A stretch of 64,000 bases of DNA from Candidatus Zipacnadum vermilionense. Lineage in GTDB: Bacteria; Armatimonadota; Zipacnadia; Zipacnadales; Zipacnadaceae. Location of the stretch: contig JALGSV010000007.1 in NCBI GenBank assembly GCA_029821755.1, positions 62,001 through 126,000 of the forward strand, in the 5' to 3' direction. Every line of letters starts with the position of its first letter. The first letter of the stretch is position 1. The notes beneath the pieces are model-generated. The model searched no databases. It had not been told where the DNA came from and saw only the letters and a list, made by a program, of their open reading frames with translations. A program made the position numbers and the translations under genes. Below are positions 18,777 through 26,882 of the stretch, in pieces.

Positions 18777-20050
18777 GGGGGCCCTCCCGGTACGACGGGC
18801 GTCTCGCCTGTCGCTCCCCTGGCTGCGAGCACCTCCCGGTACACCCGCACCGTTTCCTCCGCCGCCCGCCGGGCAGTGAACCTCTCCTGCACTCGCGCTT
18901 GCGCCTGGGTCGCCAGGCTCTCCCGCAGCGCCCCATCCTCCAGTAATCGCAAGGCCCCACCGGCCAGCGCTTCGGCGCTCCCCGGCTGGACCAGCCACCC
19001 GCTGCGCCCGGTCGCCAGCAGCTCCGGAATACCTCCCGCCGCCGGGGCCACGCACGGCGTCTCCTGCAGCATCGCCTCCAGGATCACCCGCCCCAGTGGC
19101 TCGGCCGTCGCCGCATGAACCAGCACCTCCGCGGCGGCGATCAGATCCGCCGCGTCCTCCCGGAAGCCGGTGAGAACCGTGTTCTCTGGCGCGGCGGCGC
19201 GAATCTGCCGCGCATAGGCCGCGTTGTCGCCATAGGTATCCTCCCCCACCAGCCACCAGCGCACCTCCGGCCGGGCCTGCCGCACCAGCGCCGCCGCCTC
19301 CAGCAGCAGCTCCCAGCGCTTCCACGGCGTAAGCTGCCCCACGCTCACCAGCACCGGGGTCTCCGGTCCCGCCCCCAGCTCCCGGCGGACCTCCTCCCGG
19401 CTCCGCCGCCGGGGAGCGTCCTCCGGCTCAATCCCGTTGTATACCACCCGCACCCGCCCGGCGCCCTGGGGGCAGGCCTCCTGCAGGTGCCGCTCCACCA
19501 CCCGCGAGATGGCGATAACCCCCGCGCAGCGTGCCAGCAGCCAGCGCAAGACATGCGGGGAATGGGTCAGGTCGCGACAGTGCCAGATCAGCGGCGGCAG
19601 GCCCCGTCCCCGTGGCGCCAGCGCCACGACCGCCGCCAAGCTGTTGGCATGTACTAGGTCGGCCCCGACCTGGCGACAGACCCGCCGTACGGTGGCGTTG
19701 AGCCGCCGCATCCAGAGGTACTGGGCGGCCAGGGCCAGGGGATTGCGCGTGCGATGCAGCCGACAGGCGGGGATAGGCGTAACGGGGAGGGCGAGTGCCT
19801 CCAGGCTCTCACTAAGCGACCCGGGTGGTACGACCGCGTGTGGCTCCACGCCTAACTCCCGGGTATGCCGCAGCAGGCTAATGAGACTGTGCTCCGCCCC
19901 GCCCGGTGAGGAGACGTGGTTGACATAGACGACGCGGAGGCTCGCGTGGGGCGGGCTTTCTAGCCCGCCCAGATCGTGCCCAACCTGGGGAGCGCCGGTG
20001 AGGAGGCCCGCCTCGCGCGCAAGCTCTCCCCTGCCGGAGGAAGTCGCCAT
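18767..20050 (-). CDS. glycosyltransferase family 4 with repeat-derived C-terminal tail
   Basis: 427 residues. The core starts about residue 36 (LRVVYVNHVSSPGGAEHSLISLL) and has VSVGQLTPWKRWELLLEA and AEPLGRVILEAMLQETPCVAP with the GT4 glutamates. The ATG at 20050 follows the previous stop by 1 nt (TGAGATG). The first 35 residues cross palindrome family C (19949-19970) and may be dispensable. The C-terminus, ATGETPVVPGGPPCG, is encoded by palindrome family B (18793-18813). So both ends of this enzyme seem to have been reshaped by repeats. Confidence 0.88.
   Translation of the reverse strand: MATSSGRGELAREAGLLTGAPQVGHDLGGLESPPHASLRVVYVNHVSSPGGAEHSLISLLRHTRELGVEPHAVVPPGSLSESLEALALPVTPIPACRLHRTRNPLALAAQYLWMRRLNATVRRVCRQVGADLVHANSLAAVVALAPRGRGLPPLIWHCRDLTHSPHVLRWLLARCAGVIAISRVVERHLQEACPQGAGRVRVVYNGIEPEDAPRRRSREEVRRELGAGPETPVLVSVGQLTPWKRWELLLEAAALVRQARPEVRWWLVGEDTYGDNAAYARQIRAAAPENTVLTGFREDAADLIAAAEVLVHAATAEPLGRVILEAMLQETPCVAPAAGGIPELLATGRSGWLVQPGSAEALAGGALRLLEDGALRESLATQAQARVQERFTARRAAEETVRVYREVLAARGATGETPVVPGGPPCG
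18793..18813. repeat. palindromic repeat family B (copy 1)
   Basis: GACGGGCGTCTCGCCTGTC core with flanking C/G. It forms the last codons of the GT4 gene on the minus strand. It shares the loop GTCTC with families A and D. Confidence 0.85.
19949..19970. repeat. palindromic repeat family C (copy 2)
   Basis: GCGGGCTTTCTAGCCCGC with two more G/C pairs on each side. It lies in the N-terminal coding region of the GT4 gene starting at 20050. Confidence 0.85.
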
Positions 20051-20051
20051 C

Positions 20052-20927
20052 TCAATCCTGCTCCGTGCCCAGTTCCTCACGCCACTCCCCCAGCCACTCC
20101 AGAGTCGTATCAATGACCTCCTGCTCCCAGGCCAACGAATAGAAGGCGTGATTGGCTCCCGCCACCAGATGCGTCTCCCAGGGCCGGTCGCTGCGGGCGG
20201 TGAGTTCCTCGTAGTGCTGCAGGCACGCCGGGGTGGTGGGGTCATTGCCGCCGTAGATGAACAGCGCCCGGCCGGCAAACCCCAGGAAGCGCTCCAGCCA
20301 GTCGATCTCCCGGTCGCTCTCCTGCCCCAGCTCTCCCTCGCCCAAGCCACCCGTCCGAATCGTCTGGCTCACGCGGTCCAGGCGAATCTCCCGGCGCAGT
20401 AGTCGCCGCCAGGTCTCCGGGCGCAGGCCCTTGCGCAGGTACGCGCTAAGCATGGAGCTGCGCTTTGCTTTGCGCATCTCCTCGCGGTCGGCCGCCACCG
20501 GTGGCGCCGACCACAGCACCAGCCGCTGTACCGTCGGGATTAGCGCCCCCGCGCCTATCGCCACCTCGCTACCGCTGCAGTCGCCCACCAGCGCCAGGGG
20601 CATCGGTCCGCAGCGCTCGGCCAGCACCTCCGCTGCCCGCCGTGTGTCGGTGATCATGGTGCTCAGGCTAGTCGCCCTCGGCGCGCCTTCGCTGTCCCCG
20701 CGCCCGCGGAAGTCAAAGCGGAGGCAGCCCAAGCCCGCCTGCGCCGCCTGCCGGCCCAGTTTGAGAAACATCTGATGCGGTCCGCCCCGGTAGCCCGCCC
20801 AGCCGTGCAGCAGGACCATCCCCGCCTGGCAGGACCCCTCCGGCCGGTGCAGAGTAGCCACCAGCCGCTGCTCCCCTAGCGTAAACAGGAACCGCTCTTC
20901 GAGTTCGACGACACCTTCGATAACCAT
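20052..20927 (-). CDS. alpha/beta hydrolase, exosortase-associated hydrolase 1-like, Cys in the nucleophile elbow
   Basis: 291 residues, alpha/beta hydrolase fold. The oxyanion region is LLHGWAGYRGGPHQM and the strand-helix motif LRFDFRGRGDSEG. The nucleophile elbow reads GDCSGSE, which puts Cys where Ser normally sits (G-x-Nuc-x-G). An acid-His end is plausible (GGNDPTTP, then GANHAFYS). Paired hydrolases next to an acyl carrier protein and GT4 genes are known from exosortase/PEP-CTERM glycan clusters; no exosortase is visible here. GGAGAGG lies 4 nt before the ATG. Possible job: acyl or thioester hydrolysis or transfer. Confidence 0.82.
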   Translation of the reverse strand: MVIEGVVELEERFLFTLGEQRLVATLHRPEGSCQAGMVLLHGWAGYRGGPHQMFLKLGRQAAQAGLGCLRFDFRGRGDSEGAPRATSLSTMITDTRRAAEVLAERCGPMPLALVGDCSGSEVAIGAGALIPTVQRLVLWSAPPVAADREEMRKAKRSSMLSAYLRKGLRPETWRRLLRREIRLDRVSQTIRTGGLGEGELGQESDREIDWLERFLGFAGRALFIYGGNDPTTPACLQHYEELTARSDRPWETHLVAGANHAFYSLAWEQEVIDTTLEWLGEWREELGTEQD

Positions 20928-21061
20928 GCACCTCTCCGCATCCGTTGGGACTATCCCCCAGCCGCCTCCCCTGCAAACACATGGGCCGAGTACTTGTCCG
21001 CCTCACGCGCGAGGCAAACTCGTATTCGGCCCCTCCACGAACAACCAGTTGCACTTCCCGC

Positions 21062-21868
21062 TTAGGCCTGCCCTTCGCCCCGGCCCTGTAGCCACTGCAG
21101 CGTCAGGGCGATAAGCGGCGCGGTGTCGGTCAGACCGATGCGCTGCCAGAAAGGCTCCATCTGAAGAGCCTGCACCTCCCCCAGCGGGCAATCGGCCATC
21201 AGGGCCTGCGCCGCGGGCGACACCTCGCCGCGCGCGGTGCACTCCACCAGCAGGGCCGGCTGCGGGAACTGCTCCAGCGGCGCCAGGCGTAGCTGCCCCA
21301 GTTGCGTCATCAGCGAAGGCGCCACCAGGTACCCATCCAGGTCCAGGAAGCCCGACTGGTTCTGCTGCTGGGCCGAGCTGGCCCCCGGCCCGGTGGTCAG
21401 CATCTGCTTGATCTTGGTCCGCTGGGCGAGTTCCCGGGCGTAGCGCTCACCCTCCGCGACCGGTTCCCACAGCACCAGGTCGCAGGCATGGCAGTTGACG
21501 GCTTCTCTGGCCGCCAGCGTGGCCCCCAGCCGTAAGCCCAACAGGCCCACGCGCCCCAGGCCCCAGCGCAGCCGTACCCAGTCCACTGCGGCGCAGATGT
21601 CCTCGCGCCAATCCTCCAGGTTGAACTGCTCGAAGCGCCCCGCGCTGTCCCCAGTGCCCCGGTAGTCCAAGTGCAAGGCCGAGATGCCGGCCTCCGCCAG
21701 GGCCCTGCCCATCTCGGCCAGGGTCTTCTGCGATGACTTCTTCTCCTCGGCGAACGGGTCACACAGGACCATGCCCATGGGACCCCCTGCTTCGGTGGGA
21801 CGATACGTCATGCCTCGAACGGCGGTTCCAGCCACAACCAGACTGACCGGCTCCTGGACGGCGGCCAT
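21062..21868 (-). CDS. alpha/beta hydrolase, exosortase-associated hydrolase 2-like, Arg in the nucleophile elbow
   Basis: 268 residues, alpha/beta hydrolase fold with LCDPFAEEKKSSQKTLAEMGRALA and LHLDYRGTGDSAG. The elbow is GLRLGAT, so Arg replaces the nucleophile and classical esterase chemistry is unlikely. My recollection is that exosortase-associated hydrolase 2 proteins carry the same GLRLG form; a family alignment would settle this. The gene starts 6 nt after the acyl carrier protein stop and is probably translated with it. A 134-nt gap without recognisable features separates it from the next hydrolase gene. Confidence 0.8.
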   Translation of the reverse strand: MAAVQEPVSLVVAGTAVRGMTYRPTEAGGPMGMVLCDPFAEEKKSSQKTLAEMGRALAEAGISALHLDYRGTGDSAGRFEQFNLEDWREDICAAVDWVRLRWGLGRVGLLGLRLGATLAAREAVNCHACDLVLWEPVAEGERYARELAQRTKIKQMLTTGPGASSAQQQNQSGFLDLDGYLVAPSLMTQLGQLRLAPLEQFPQPALLVECTARGEVSPAAQALMADCPLGEVQALQMEPFWQRIGLTDTAPLIALTLQWLQGRGEGQA

Positions 21869-21874
21869 CTTCCC

Positions 21875-22141
21875 TCAGCCCCTTTTCTGAGTTACCAACT
21901 CGGCTATGCCCTCGACGGTGGCGAAAGCCTCGATGGAGAAGTCCTCCTCCGCAAGCGAGATCCCGAATTCGTCCTCCAGTCCCACCACGATCTCGAAGAT
22001 GTTAACTGAATCAACGCCGTAAGTTTCCATCAGATTGGCATCGTCCGGAATCTCTTCCGGACTCACCTTCAGAAACAGCCGCTCGACAATCATCGCTTTG
22101 AGCTGCTGTTTCAGTTCAACCTCGTCAGACAAAACCTTCAC
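21875..22141 (-). CDS. acyl carrier protein
   Basis: 88 residues, four-helix carrier fold. The phosphopantetheine attachment Ser is in YGVDSVNIFEIVV (about residues 40-52), followed by GLEDEFGISLAEEDF. DSV replaces the usual DSL of fatty-acid ACP. That, together with the cluster position, suggests a dedicated carrier instead of the housekeeping AcpP. It lies between a GT2 gene and the two hydrolases. It is the natural partner for the ketosynthase pair at 26.9-29.8 kb and perhaps for the E1 subunits. Confidence 0.92.
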   Translation of the reverse strand: MKVLSDEVELKQQLKAMIVERLFLKVSPEEIPDDANLMETYGVDSVNIFEIVVGLEDEFGISLAEEDFSIEAFATVEGIAELVTQKRG

Positions 22142-22164
22142 CTCCGTAGAGCCTCGACTCGCGA

Positions 22165-23052
22165 CTACTCCACTATCGGTGGCACTCCCGTCTCCTCAAT
22201 CGGCTTCGTCGGGAGTTCCCGCCAGCGGCATTCCTCGTCCGGGGGGCCGCCCTCGACGCTGAACCGATGCTGCCAGCGCCGCTTGAACTCCAGTCCGTTG
22301 CGGATGGTCACGTACCGGAAGTTCAGGCTCGGCGAGCCCGCCGTCGTCGTATTCTCGTAGTGGTACATCTCCGCGCCCGGCGTGTACCACACTTCCCATC
22401 CCGCCTCCCGCGCCCGGTAGCAGAAGTCAAAGTCCTCGTACTGGGCCGGGTTGAAGACCTCGTCCAGCCCGCCGATTTCCTCGTACACCGCCCGCTTCAT
22501 CAGCCAGCAGGCGCTGATGAGGCACTGCACCGGCCCGGCCGTCTCGCATGCGGTGGCTACCGCGGTGGCCTCTGTTCTCCCGCTCGCCTCGCCCCTCCCC
22601 CGATATTGTACCCTACCCGACGGCGATATCGCTACCCCGGCGCACTCGAGGTCATATGGCTCGAAGGGGTATACCAGCTTCGGCCCCGCGATCCCCACTC
22701 TCGGAGCACTTTCCAGACACTCCGTTAGCACTCCCAGCCAGTTCCGGCTCCGCACCGCCAAGTCGTTATCGGCAAAGGCAAGGTACTTTCCCCCCGCCAA
22801 TTCCAGCGCCTGATTGCGCGCCGTGCATGCCCCGAGGTTAGCTTCATTGTTTAATGACGAAAAGTCTACACTGCTTATTCGACAGAGGTTTAGGTAACTC
22901 CTGCTAAGGTACTCGCGGGATCCATCGGTTGACCCGTTGTCCACCACGATGATCTGCGCGGGCCGAGGATCGCATTGCAGCATCCCCTCCAGGCACAGTC
23001 GGGTGTAAGGCAACTTATTGTAAGACACCACGATGACCGTCGCGTCCAGCAT
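22165..23052 (-). CDS. glycosyltransferase family 2
   Basis: 295 residues, GT-A fold. It begins ATVIVVSYNKLPYTRLCLEGML, with the nucleotide-sugar Asp in IIVVDNGSTDGSREYL and the DxD-like FADNDLAV (about 95). The acceptor side has GGLDEVFNPAQYEDFDFCYRAREAGW, typical of rhamnosyl- or galactofuranosyl-type GT2. The ATG follows the E1-beta stop by 1 nt (TGACATG), a sign of coupling. The C-terminal 60 residues have no clear motif. Confidence 0.92.
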   Translation of the reverse strand: MLDATVIVVSYNKLPYTRLCLEGMLQCDPRPAQIIVVDNGSTDGSREYLSRSYLNLCRISSVDFSSLNNEANLGACTARNQALELAGGKYLAFADNDLAVRSRNWLGVLTECLESAPRVGIAGPKLVYPFEPYDLECAGVAISPSGRVQYRGRGEASGRTEATAVATACETAGPVQCLISACWLMKRAVYEEIGGLDEVFNPAQYEDFDFCYRAREAGWEVWYTPGAEMYHYENTTTAGSPSLNFRYVTIRNGLEFKRRWQHRFSVEGGPPDEECRWRELPTKPIEETGVPPIVE

Positions 23053-23053
23053 G

Positions 23054-24025
23054 TCAACCGACAAGCGAAACCACCGCCTCGGCAATCTGTTGCGCCCCCG
23101 GCGTCATGGCCCGTTCCAGCGTAGGGCTGGCCGGGATCGGCGTATCCGCGGCCGCCACGCGCACCGGCGGGGCCTCCAGGTAATCAAAACACTGCTCCAC
23201 GATCCGTGCCACTACCTCCGCCCCCACGCCCCCGGTGAGGCTGCCCTCCTCGGCGACCACTACCCGTTGCGTGGCGGTCACCGCCGCCGCTACCGTCGCC
23301 ATGTCCAGCGGCGCCAGGCTCCGCAGGTCCACCACAGTACACTCCACTCCTCTTCCTGCTAACGCTTCCGCGGCCCGCAGCGCCTCCTCGACCATGCGCG
23401 AATAGGCCACAATCGTCGCCGCTTCGCCCTTGCGTACCACCCGCGCCTGGTCCAGCGGCACGGTGTAGTCCCCCTCCGGCACCTCCCCGCGCCTCCCGTA
23501 CAGCACCTTGCTCTCGATAAAGCACACCGGCTCGTCGCAGCGGATGGCCGCCTTGAGCATCCCCTTGGCCTCCGCCGGATCGCTGGGGGCGACCACCCGC
23601 AGGCCGGGGGTATTGTACAGGTAGCGCTCCATGGACTGCGAATGCGTCGGCCCATACCCCCGTCCCGCCCCCGAGGGCAGGCGCATCACCAGCGGCACCG
23701 TCACCTGCCCGTTGTACATATAGGCAAACTTGGCGGCGTGGTTGACCAGTTGGTCCAGGGCCAGGGTGACGAAGTCGGCGAACATCATCTCGACTACGGG
23801 ACGTAGTCCGGTGAGCGCCGCCCCCACGGCCACGCCGGTGAACCCGCCTTCCGAGATCGGCGTATTGCGCACCCGCTCCTGGCCAAAGCGCTCGGCAAAG
23901 CCGTGGGTGATCTTGAAGGCCCCGCCGTACTCGGCGATATCCTCCCCGATCATGATGACGCGCGAGTCGCGCTCCATCTCCTCGGCCAGAGCATCACGAA
24001 TTGCGTGAGAGAAGAAGGTTTGCAT
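23054..24025 (-). CDS. 2-oxoacid dehydrogenase E1 component, beta subunit (TPP-dependent)
   Basis: 323 residues, transketolase-like pyrimidine and C-terminal domains. Diagnostic stretches are IGEDIAEYGGAFKIT, NTPISEGGFTGVAVGAALTGLRPVVEMMFADF and VVDLRSLAPLDM. The ligand Glu for TPP is in the SE of PISEGG. It is most like pyruvate/acetoin-type E1-beta. It pairs with the E1-alpha at 25941, but two unrelated genes lie between them. No E2 or E3 gene is in the window, so its acyl product may go to the nearby ACP; this is inference. Confidence 0.92.
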   Translation of the reverse strand: MQTFFSHAIRDALAEEMERDSRVIMIGEDIAEYGGAFKITHGFAERFGQERVRNTPISEGGFTGVAVGAALTGLRPVVEMMFADFVTLALDQLVNHAAKFAYMYNGQVTVPLVMRLPSGAGRGYGPTHSQSMERYLYNTPGLRVVAPSDPAEAKGMLKAAIRCDEPVCFIESKVLYGRRGEVPEGDYTVPLDQARVVRKGEAATIVAYSRMVEEALRAAEALAGRGVECTVVDLRSLAPLDMATVAAAVTATQRVVVAEEGSLTGGVGAEVVARIVEQCFDYLEAPPVRVAAADTPIPASPTLERAMTPGAQQIAEAVVSLVG

Positions 24026-24312
24026 AATCGTGTAGCGCAGGCGTCTCGCCTGCAATCCAGTGGCACCGGCGTCTCGCCGGTGCTCCCGTCTCGTAGGGGC
24101 GAATGTTGTGGTGTGCTCGCCGCCATATCCGCCCGCGCCTGCTGGCCAGGAAGAGCAGCCTGAAGAGCGCGGTGCGGAAGACCATTCCCTTCTTGCTTCG
24201 GCACACCCGCCGCAGGCTCCACCCGCACTCCGCCAGCACCGGGCCTCGCCTTCCTTCGCGTCGGTCAGCGAACGGGCGGCTGTCGCCGCGCGGACAGCAC
24301 GACAAGCCGTCC
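24026..24312. repeat. repeat-rich spacer between glycosidase and E1-beta genes
   Basis: 287 nt with no supported gene. It holds a family D copy GCAGGCGTCTCGCCTGC (24037-24053), a family A copy (24063-24083), and a TCGTAGGGGCGAATGTTG-type element (about 24090). Near the glycosidase stop is CGCGGACAGCACGACAAGCC (about 24289), another dispersed palindrome type. The two hairpins sit just upstream of the E1-beta ATG, in its leader. Confidence 0.75.
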
Positions 24313-25551
24313 CTACGACTCCACAAACCTCCCATTCACCTTCGCCAGCCAGTCCGGCTCTTCCCGCCACACCGGCTGCTCGGGGCCGCAGTAGGTGGTG
24401 GGCATGAAACCCCAGTAGCCATGCTCCGCCGCCAGGTCTCCCAGGTACTCGAAGTATCCCTTCCCCGCCGCCGACTCGTCGAAGCGCGAGCCCTCCGGTG
24501 GGTAGAAGATGCCGCCCTCGTCCAGCACCTGCGGCAGACCCCGCCGGCGCGCCTCGGCGGCGTCCTTGGCGAAGGTCTCCTCCGCGGTCCGCTTGATCTT
24601 CGGCTCCCACTCCCCAAAGTGCAGGAACCACCAGTAGTCGTGCCGCTCGTTGTCCAGATTGTCGTACAGCCAGTCGATGGGCCGCCAGAACTCCCGCACG
24701 TTCTGCGCCGGGACCATGTACTCGTCCCACGGCGTGTAGTTCTCCCGCAGCACGAAGTCCACCAGCGGCAGGGCTCGGGGATTCTGCGGGTCAAAGTCCG
24801 GGTGCAGCACGGTCTCATGGTAGAAGTGGAAAGCCCACTCCGCCCCGGAGTACATGTGCTGATCGTAGACCTGGCTGTTCTCCGGCACGATCTCCGGGTT
24901 GTGGCTGGCAAAGTCGCCACAGATCAACAGGTCCGGATGCTTCTCGCGCAGGAAGGCCAGGGCCTCCGTATGCTGCCGCGTCCCGGCCGCCTCCTTAGGG
25001 AGTTCGCTGAACTCCGGCTCGTTGTGCACCTCCACGAAGGCGATCCGGTCCTGCAAGCCCTCCCGCTTGATCGCCGCCAGCAGCCGGTCGTGCTGCTGCG
25101 CCAGCAGCATGAAGCGGTCCTGCAGCGGGTAGTCCATGACCTGCGCGCGGATGACCGGATCCACCACATGCCAGGTGGAGTCCTGGTACTCCCAACTGGT
25201 GGTGATGACGTAGAAGTCGTACTTTCGCGCCAGCTCCAGCAGCCGCAGCACCCGCTCCAGGACGTTGAGCCGGCAGCCGTGGCCCTTACCCACCGTTCGC
25301 AGGTTCTGGCCGTGCCCGGCGATCCATGGCCCGAAGTCCATCTCCCCGCGTCGCCGCCCCTCCAGGTCGAAGCACCAGTTGAGCCCCACGTCCGCCCGCA
25401 CGCAGTTGAACCCGCGCGGCCCCAGCCCCGCGCAGGCCGCCTCCAGGTCCCCATAGGGCTCCCCCGGTCCGCCGCAGGCGATCCACGACCAGATGTAGGA
25501 GCAGATGGCCATACGACGAGGCAGATGCTCAGGGAGTGCGGGCGCCGTCAT
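24313..25551 (-). CDS. cellulase-like TIM-barrel glycoside hydrolase (clan A)
   Basis: 412 residues, no signal peptide. It starts MTAPALPEHLPRRMAICSYIW. A clan-A type acid/base motif is seen in FVEVHNEPEF (about residue 165), the usual NEP. A candidate nucleophile Glu is in LDEGGIFYP near residue 345. Substrate unknown. Its position within the glycan cluster suggests trimming of an intermediate or turnover of the product. The Met at 25551 follows the DUF202 stop by 7 nt and has TGAGG upstream; the frame extends further without a good start. Confidence 0.82.
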   Translation of the reverse strand: MTAPALPEHLPRRMAICSYIWSWIACGGPGEPYGDLEAACAGLGPRGFNCVRADVGLNWCFDLEGRRRGEMDFGPWIAGHGQNLRTVGKGHGCRLNVLERVLRLLELARKYDFYVITTSWEYQDSTWHVVDPVIRAQVMDYPLQDRFMLLAQQHDRLLAAIKREGLQDRIAFVEVHNEPEFSELPKEAAGTRQHTEALAFLREKHPDLLICGDFASHNPEIVPENSQVYDQHMYSGAEWAFHFYHETVLHPDFDPQNPRALPLVDFVLRENYTPWDEYMVPAQNVREFWRPIDWLYDNLDNERHDYWWFLHFGEWEPKIKRTAEETFAKDAAEARRRGLPQVLDEGGIFYPPEGSRFDESAAGKGYFEYLGDLAAEHGYWGFMPTTYCGPEQPVWREEPDWLAKVNGRFVES

Positions 25552-25558
25552 GGCCGCC

Positions 25559-25918
25559 TCAGTTTTCCGCCGAGGGTGGAGCGGTCTCCGCCGCCGGCTT
25601 CTCGAGGGCTTCTCCATCCTCAGGGATGACGCTGTCAATCTCCGCGATGCGGGTGCGCATCCTGAGGTACGCCCGCGTCCCCACCGCCAGGGTCAGCGCC
25701 CCCAGCGGGATCAGCACCCAGCCCAGAATGTCGGTCAACCCATGGCCAAAGAACCGGACCAGAGTGATCCCGCCGACCGTCAAGGCCAGCGCCGTCCGCG
25801 CATACGCCAGAAAGGTCCGCTCATTAGCCAGCACCGTCCGGTCCGCGGCCAGCCGATCGCGGAGAATCAGCTCGTGGTGGAGATAGTGACTATAGTGGCT
25901 GTCGGGGTGTCGTGCCAT
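25559..25918 (-). CDS. DUF202 family membrane protein
   Basis: 119 residues. The DUF202 signature LAADRTVLANERTFLAYARTALAL precedes two or three membrane helices (about 40-60 and 68-88). The C-terminus is acidic and Pro-rich. Function is unknown; distant relatives are YidH and the transmembrane domain of VTC complexes. GAGGAA lies about 8 nt before the ATG at 25918, so this start is preferred over an in-frame Met 18 nt upstream. It is 22 nt downstream of E1-alpha. Confidence 0.88.
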   Translation of the reverse strand: MARHPDSHYSHYLHHELILRDRLAADRTVLANERTFLAYARTALALTVGGITLVRFFGHGLTDILGWVLIPLGALTLAVGTRAYLRMRTRIAEIDSVIPEDGEALEKPAAETAPPSAEN

Positions 25919-25940
25919 CTGTCTGGTTCCTCGCAAGACG

Positions 25941-26882
25941 TCATGCCCGGCTTAGGTCCGGCTCCGGACTCATCAGCGCATACTCCACCGCCGCCAGCAC
26001 CTGTTCCTCTGCCCAGCGCTCGGCCTCGGCGATCTGCTCGGCGGCGGCCCCGCCGGCGCGTAGGGCTTCCGCCATTCGCGGCAGGGGATCGCGGGCCAGC
26101 CACTCGGCCTCCTCGGCCTCACTGCGGTATTCGCACTTATCGCTGCGCGAGTGGCCGCACTGCCGCCAGGTGATCGCCTCGATCAGCGTCGGTCCGCCTC
26201 CCGCCCGCGCCCGATCCACCGCCGCCTGCGTCGCCTCCCGCACCGCGAAGTAGTCGTTCCCGTCCACCACCACGCCCGGTATTCCGTACGCTGTCGCCCG
26301 CTCGGCTACCGAGATTACCCGGAAGGATTCCGCCACCGGCGTGCTCATGGCGAAGCCGTTATTCTCGCAGAAGTACACCACCGGTAACTGCCAGATCGCC
26401 CCCAGGATGACGCCCTCATGGAAGGCCCCCTGCCCGGTCGCGCCGTCGCCGAAGAAGCACAACACCACCCGGCCCGTGCCGAGCAGCTGCTGGCTGAGCG
26501 CCGCGCCGGTGGCGACGGGGATCATTCCGGCGGTAAGGCCGTTGCTACCCAGGAAGCCGATCGAGGGGTGCGACATGTGCTGCGAGCCGCTACGCCCGGC
26601 GCAGTAGCCGGTAGCCTTGCCCATGATCTCCGCCAGCACCCGCCGGGGGGCGGCGCCCTTGGCCAGGAAGTGCCCGTGCCCGCGGTGGTTGGAGGTGACC
26701 AGGTCCCGCGGCTCCAGCGCCGCGATGGCCCCCACCGCCGTCGCCTCCTGCCCCAGACAGAAGTGCGCGGTCCCGGGGACCTTCCCCTCGGCAAACAGAT
26801 CGCTCAGCCGCTCCTCAAAGCGGCGAATGAGCACCAGGGACTGGTAGTGGGAAAGCAGTTGATCGAGCGGATAGGCGGTCAT
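25941..26882 (-). CDS. 2-oxoacid dehydrogenase E1 component, alpha subunit (TPP-dependent)
   Basis: 313 residues. The TPP-binding motif runs from FFGDGATGQGAFHE to VYFCENNGFAMST, the GDG-x-NN form. The usual E1-alpha active-site region is present (FLGSNGLTAGMIPVATGAAL, GHGHFLAKGA). It is most like pyruvate/acetoin-type E1-alpha. Its ATG overlaps the stop of the upstream ketosynthase homologue (ATGA, 26882-26879), tying it to ketosynthase expression. Together with E1-beta it should decarboxylate a 2-oxoacid or ketose; the acceptor is not obvious without E2. Confidence 0.92.
   Translation of the reverse strand: MTAYPLDQLLSHYQSLVLIRRFEERLSDLFAEGKVPGTAHFCLGQEATAVGAIAALEPRDLVTSNHRGHGHFLAKGAAPRRVLAEIMGKATGYCAGRSGSQHMSHPSIGFLGSNGLTAGMIPVATGAALSQQLLGTGRVVLCFFGDGATGQGAFHEGVILGAIWQLPVVYFCENNGFAMSTPVAESFRVISVAERATAYGIPGVVVDGNDYFAVREATQAAVDRARAGGGPTLIEAITWRQCGHSRSDKCEYRSEAEEAEWLARDPLPRMAEALRAGGAAAEQIAEAERWAEEQVLAAVEYALMSPEPDLSRA

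Noticed and set aside
20052-22141. Full exosortase/PEP-CTERM system
   Set aside because: The hydrolases and ACP fit, but there is no exosortase, no PEP-CTERM protein and no AMP ligase in the window.
23054-26882. Complete pyruvate or branched-chain dehydrogenase complex
   Set aside because: Only E1 subunits are present; no lipoyl E2 or E3 gene lies nearby.
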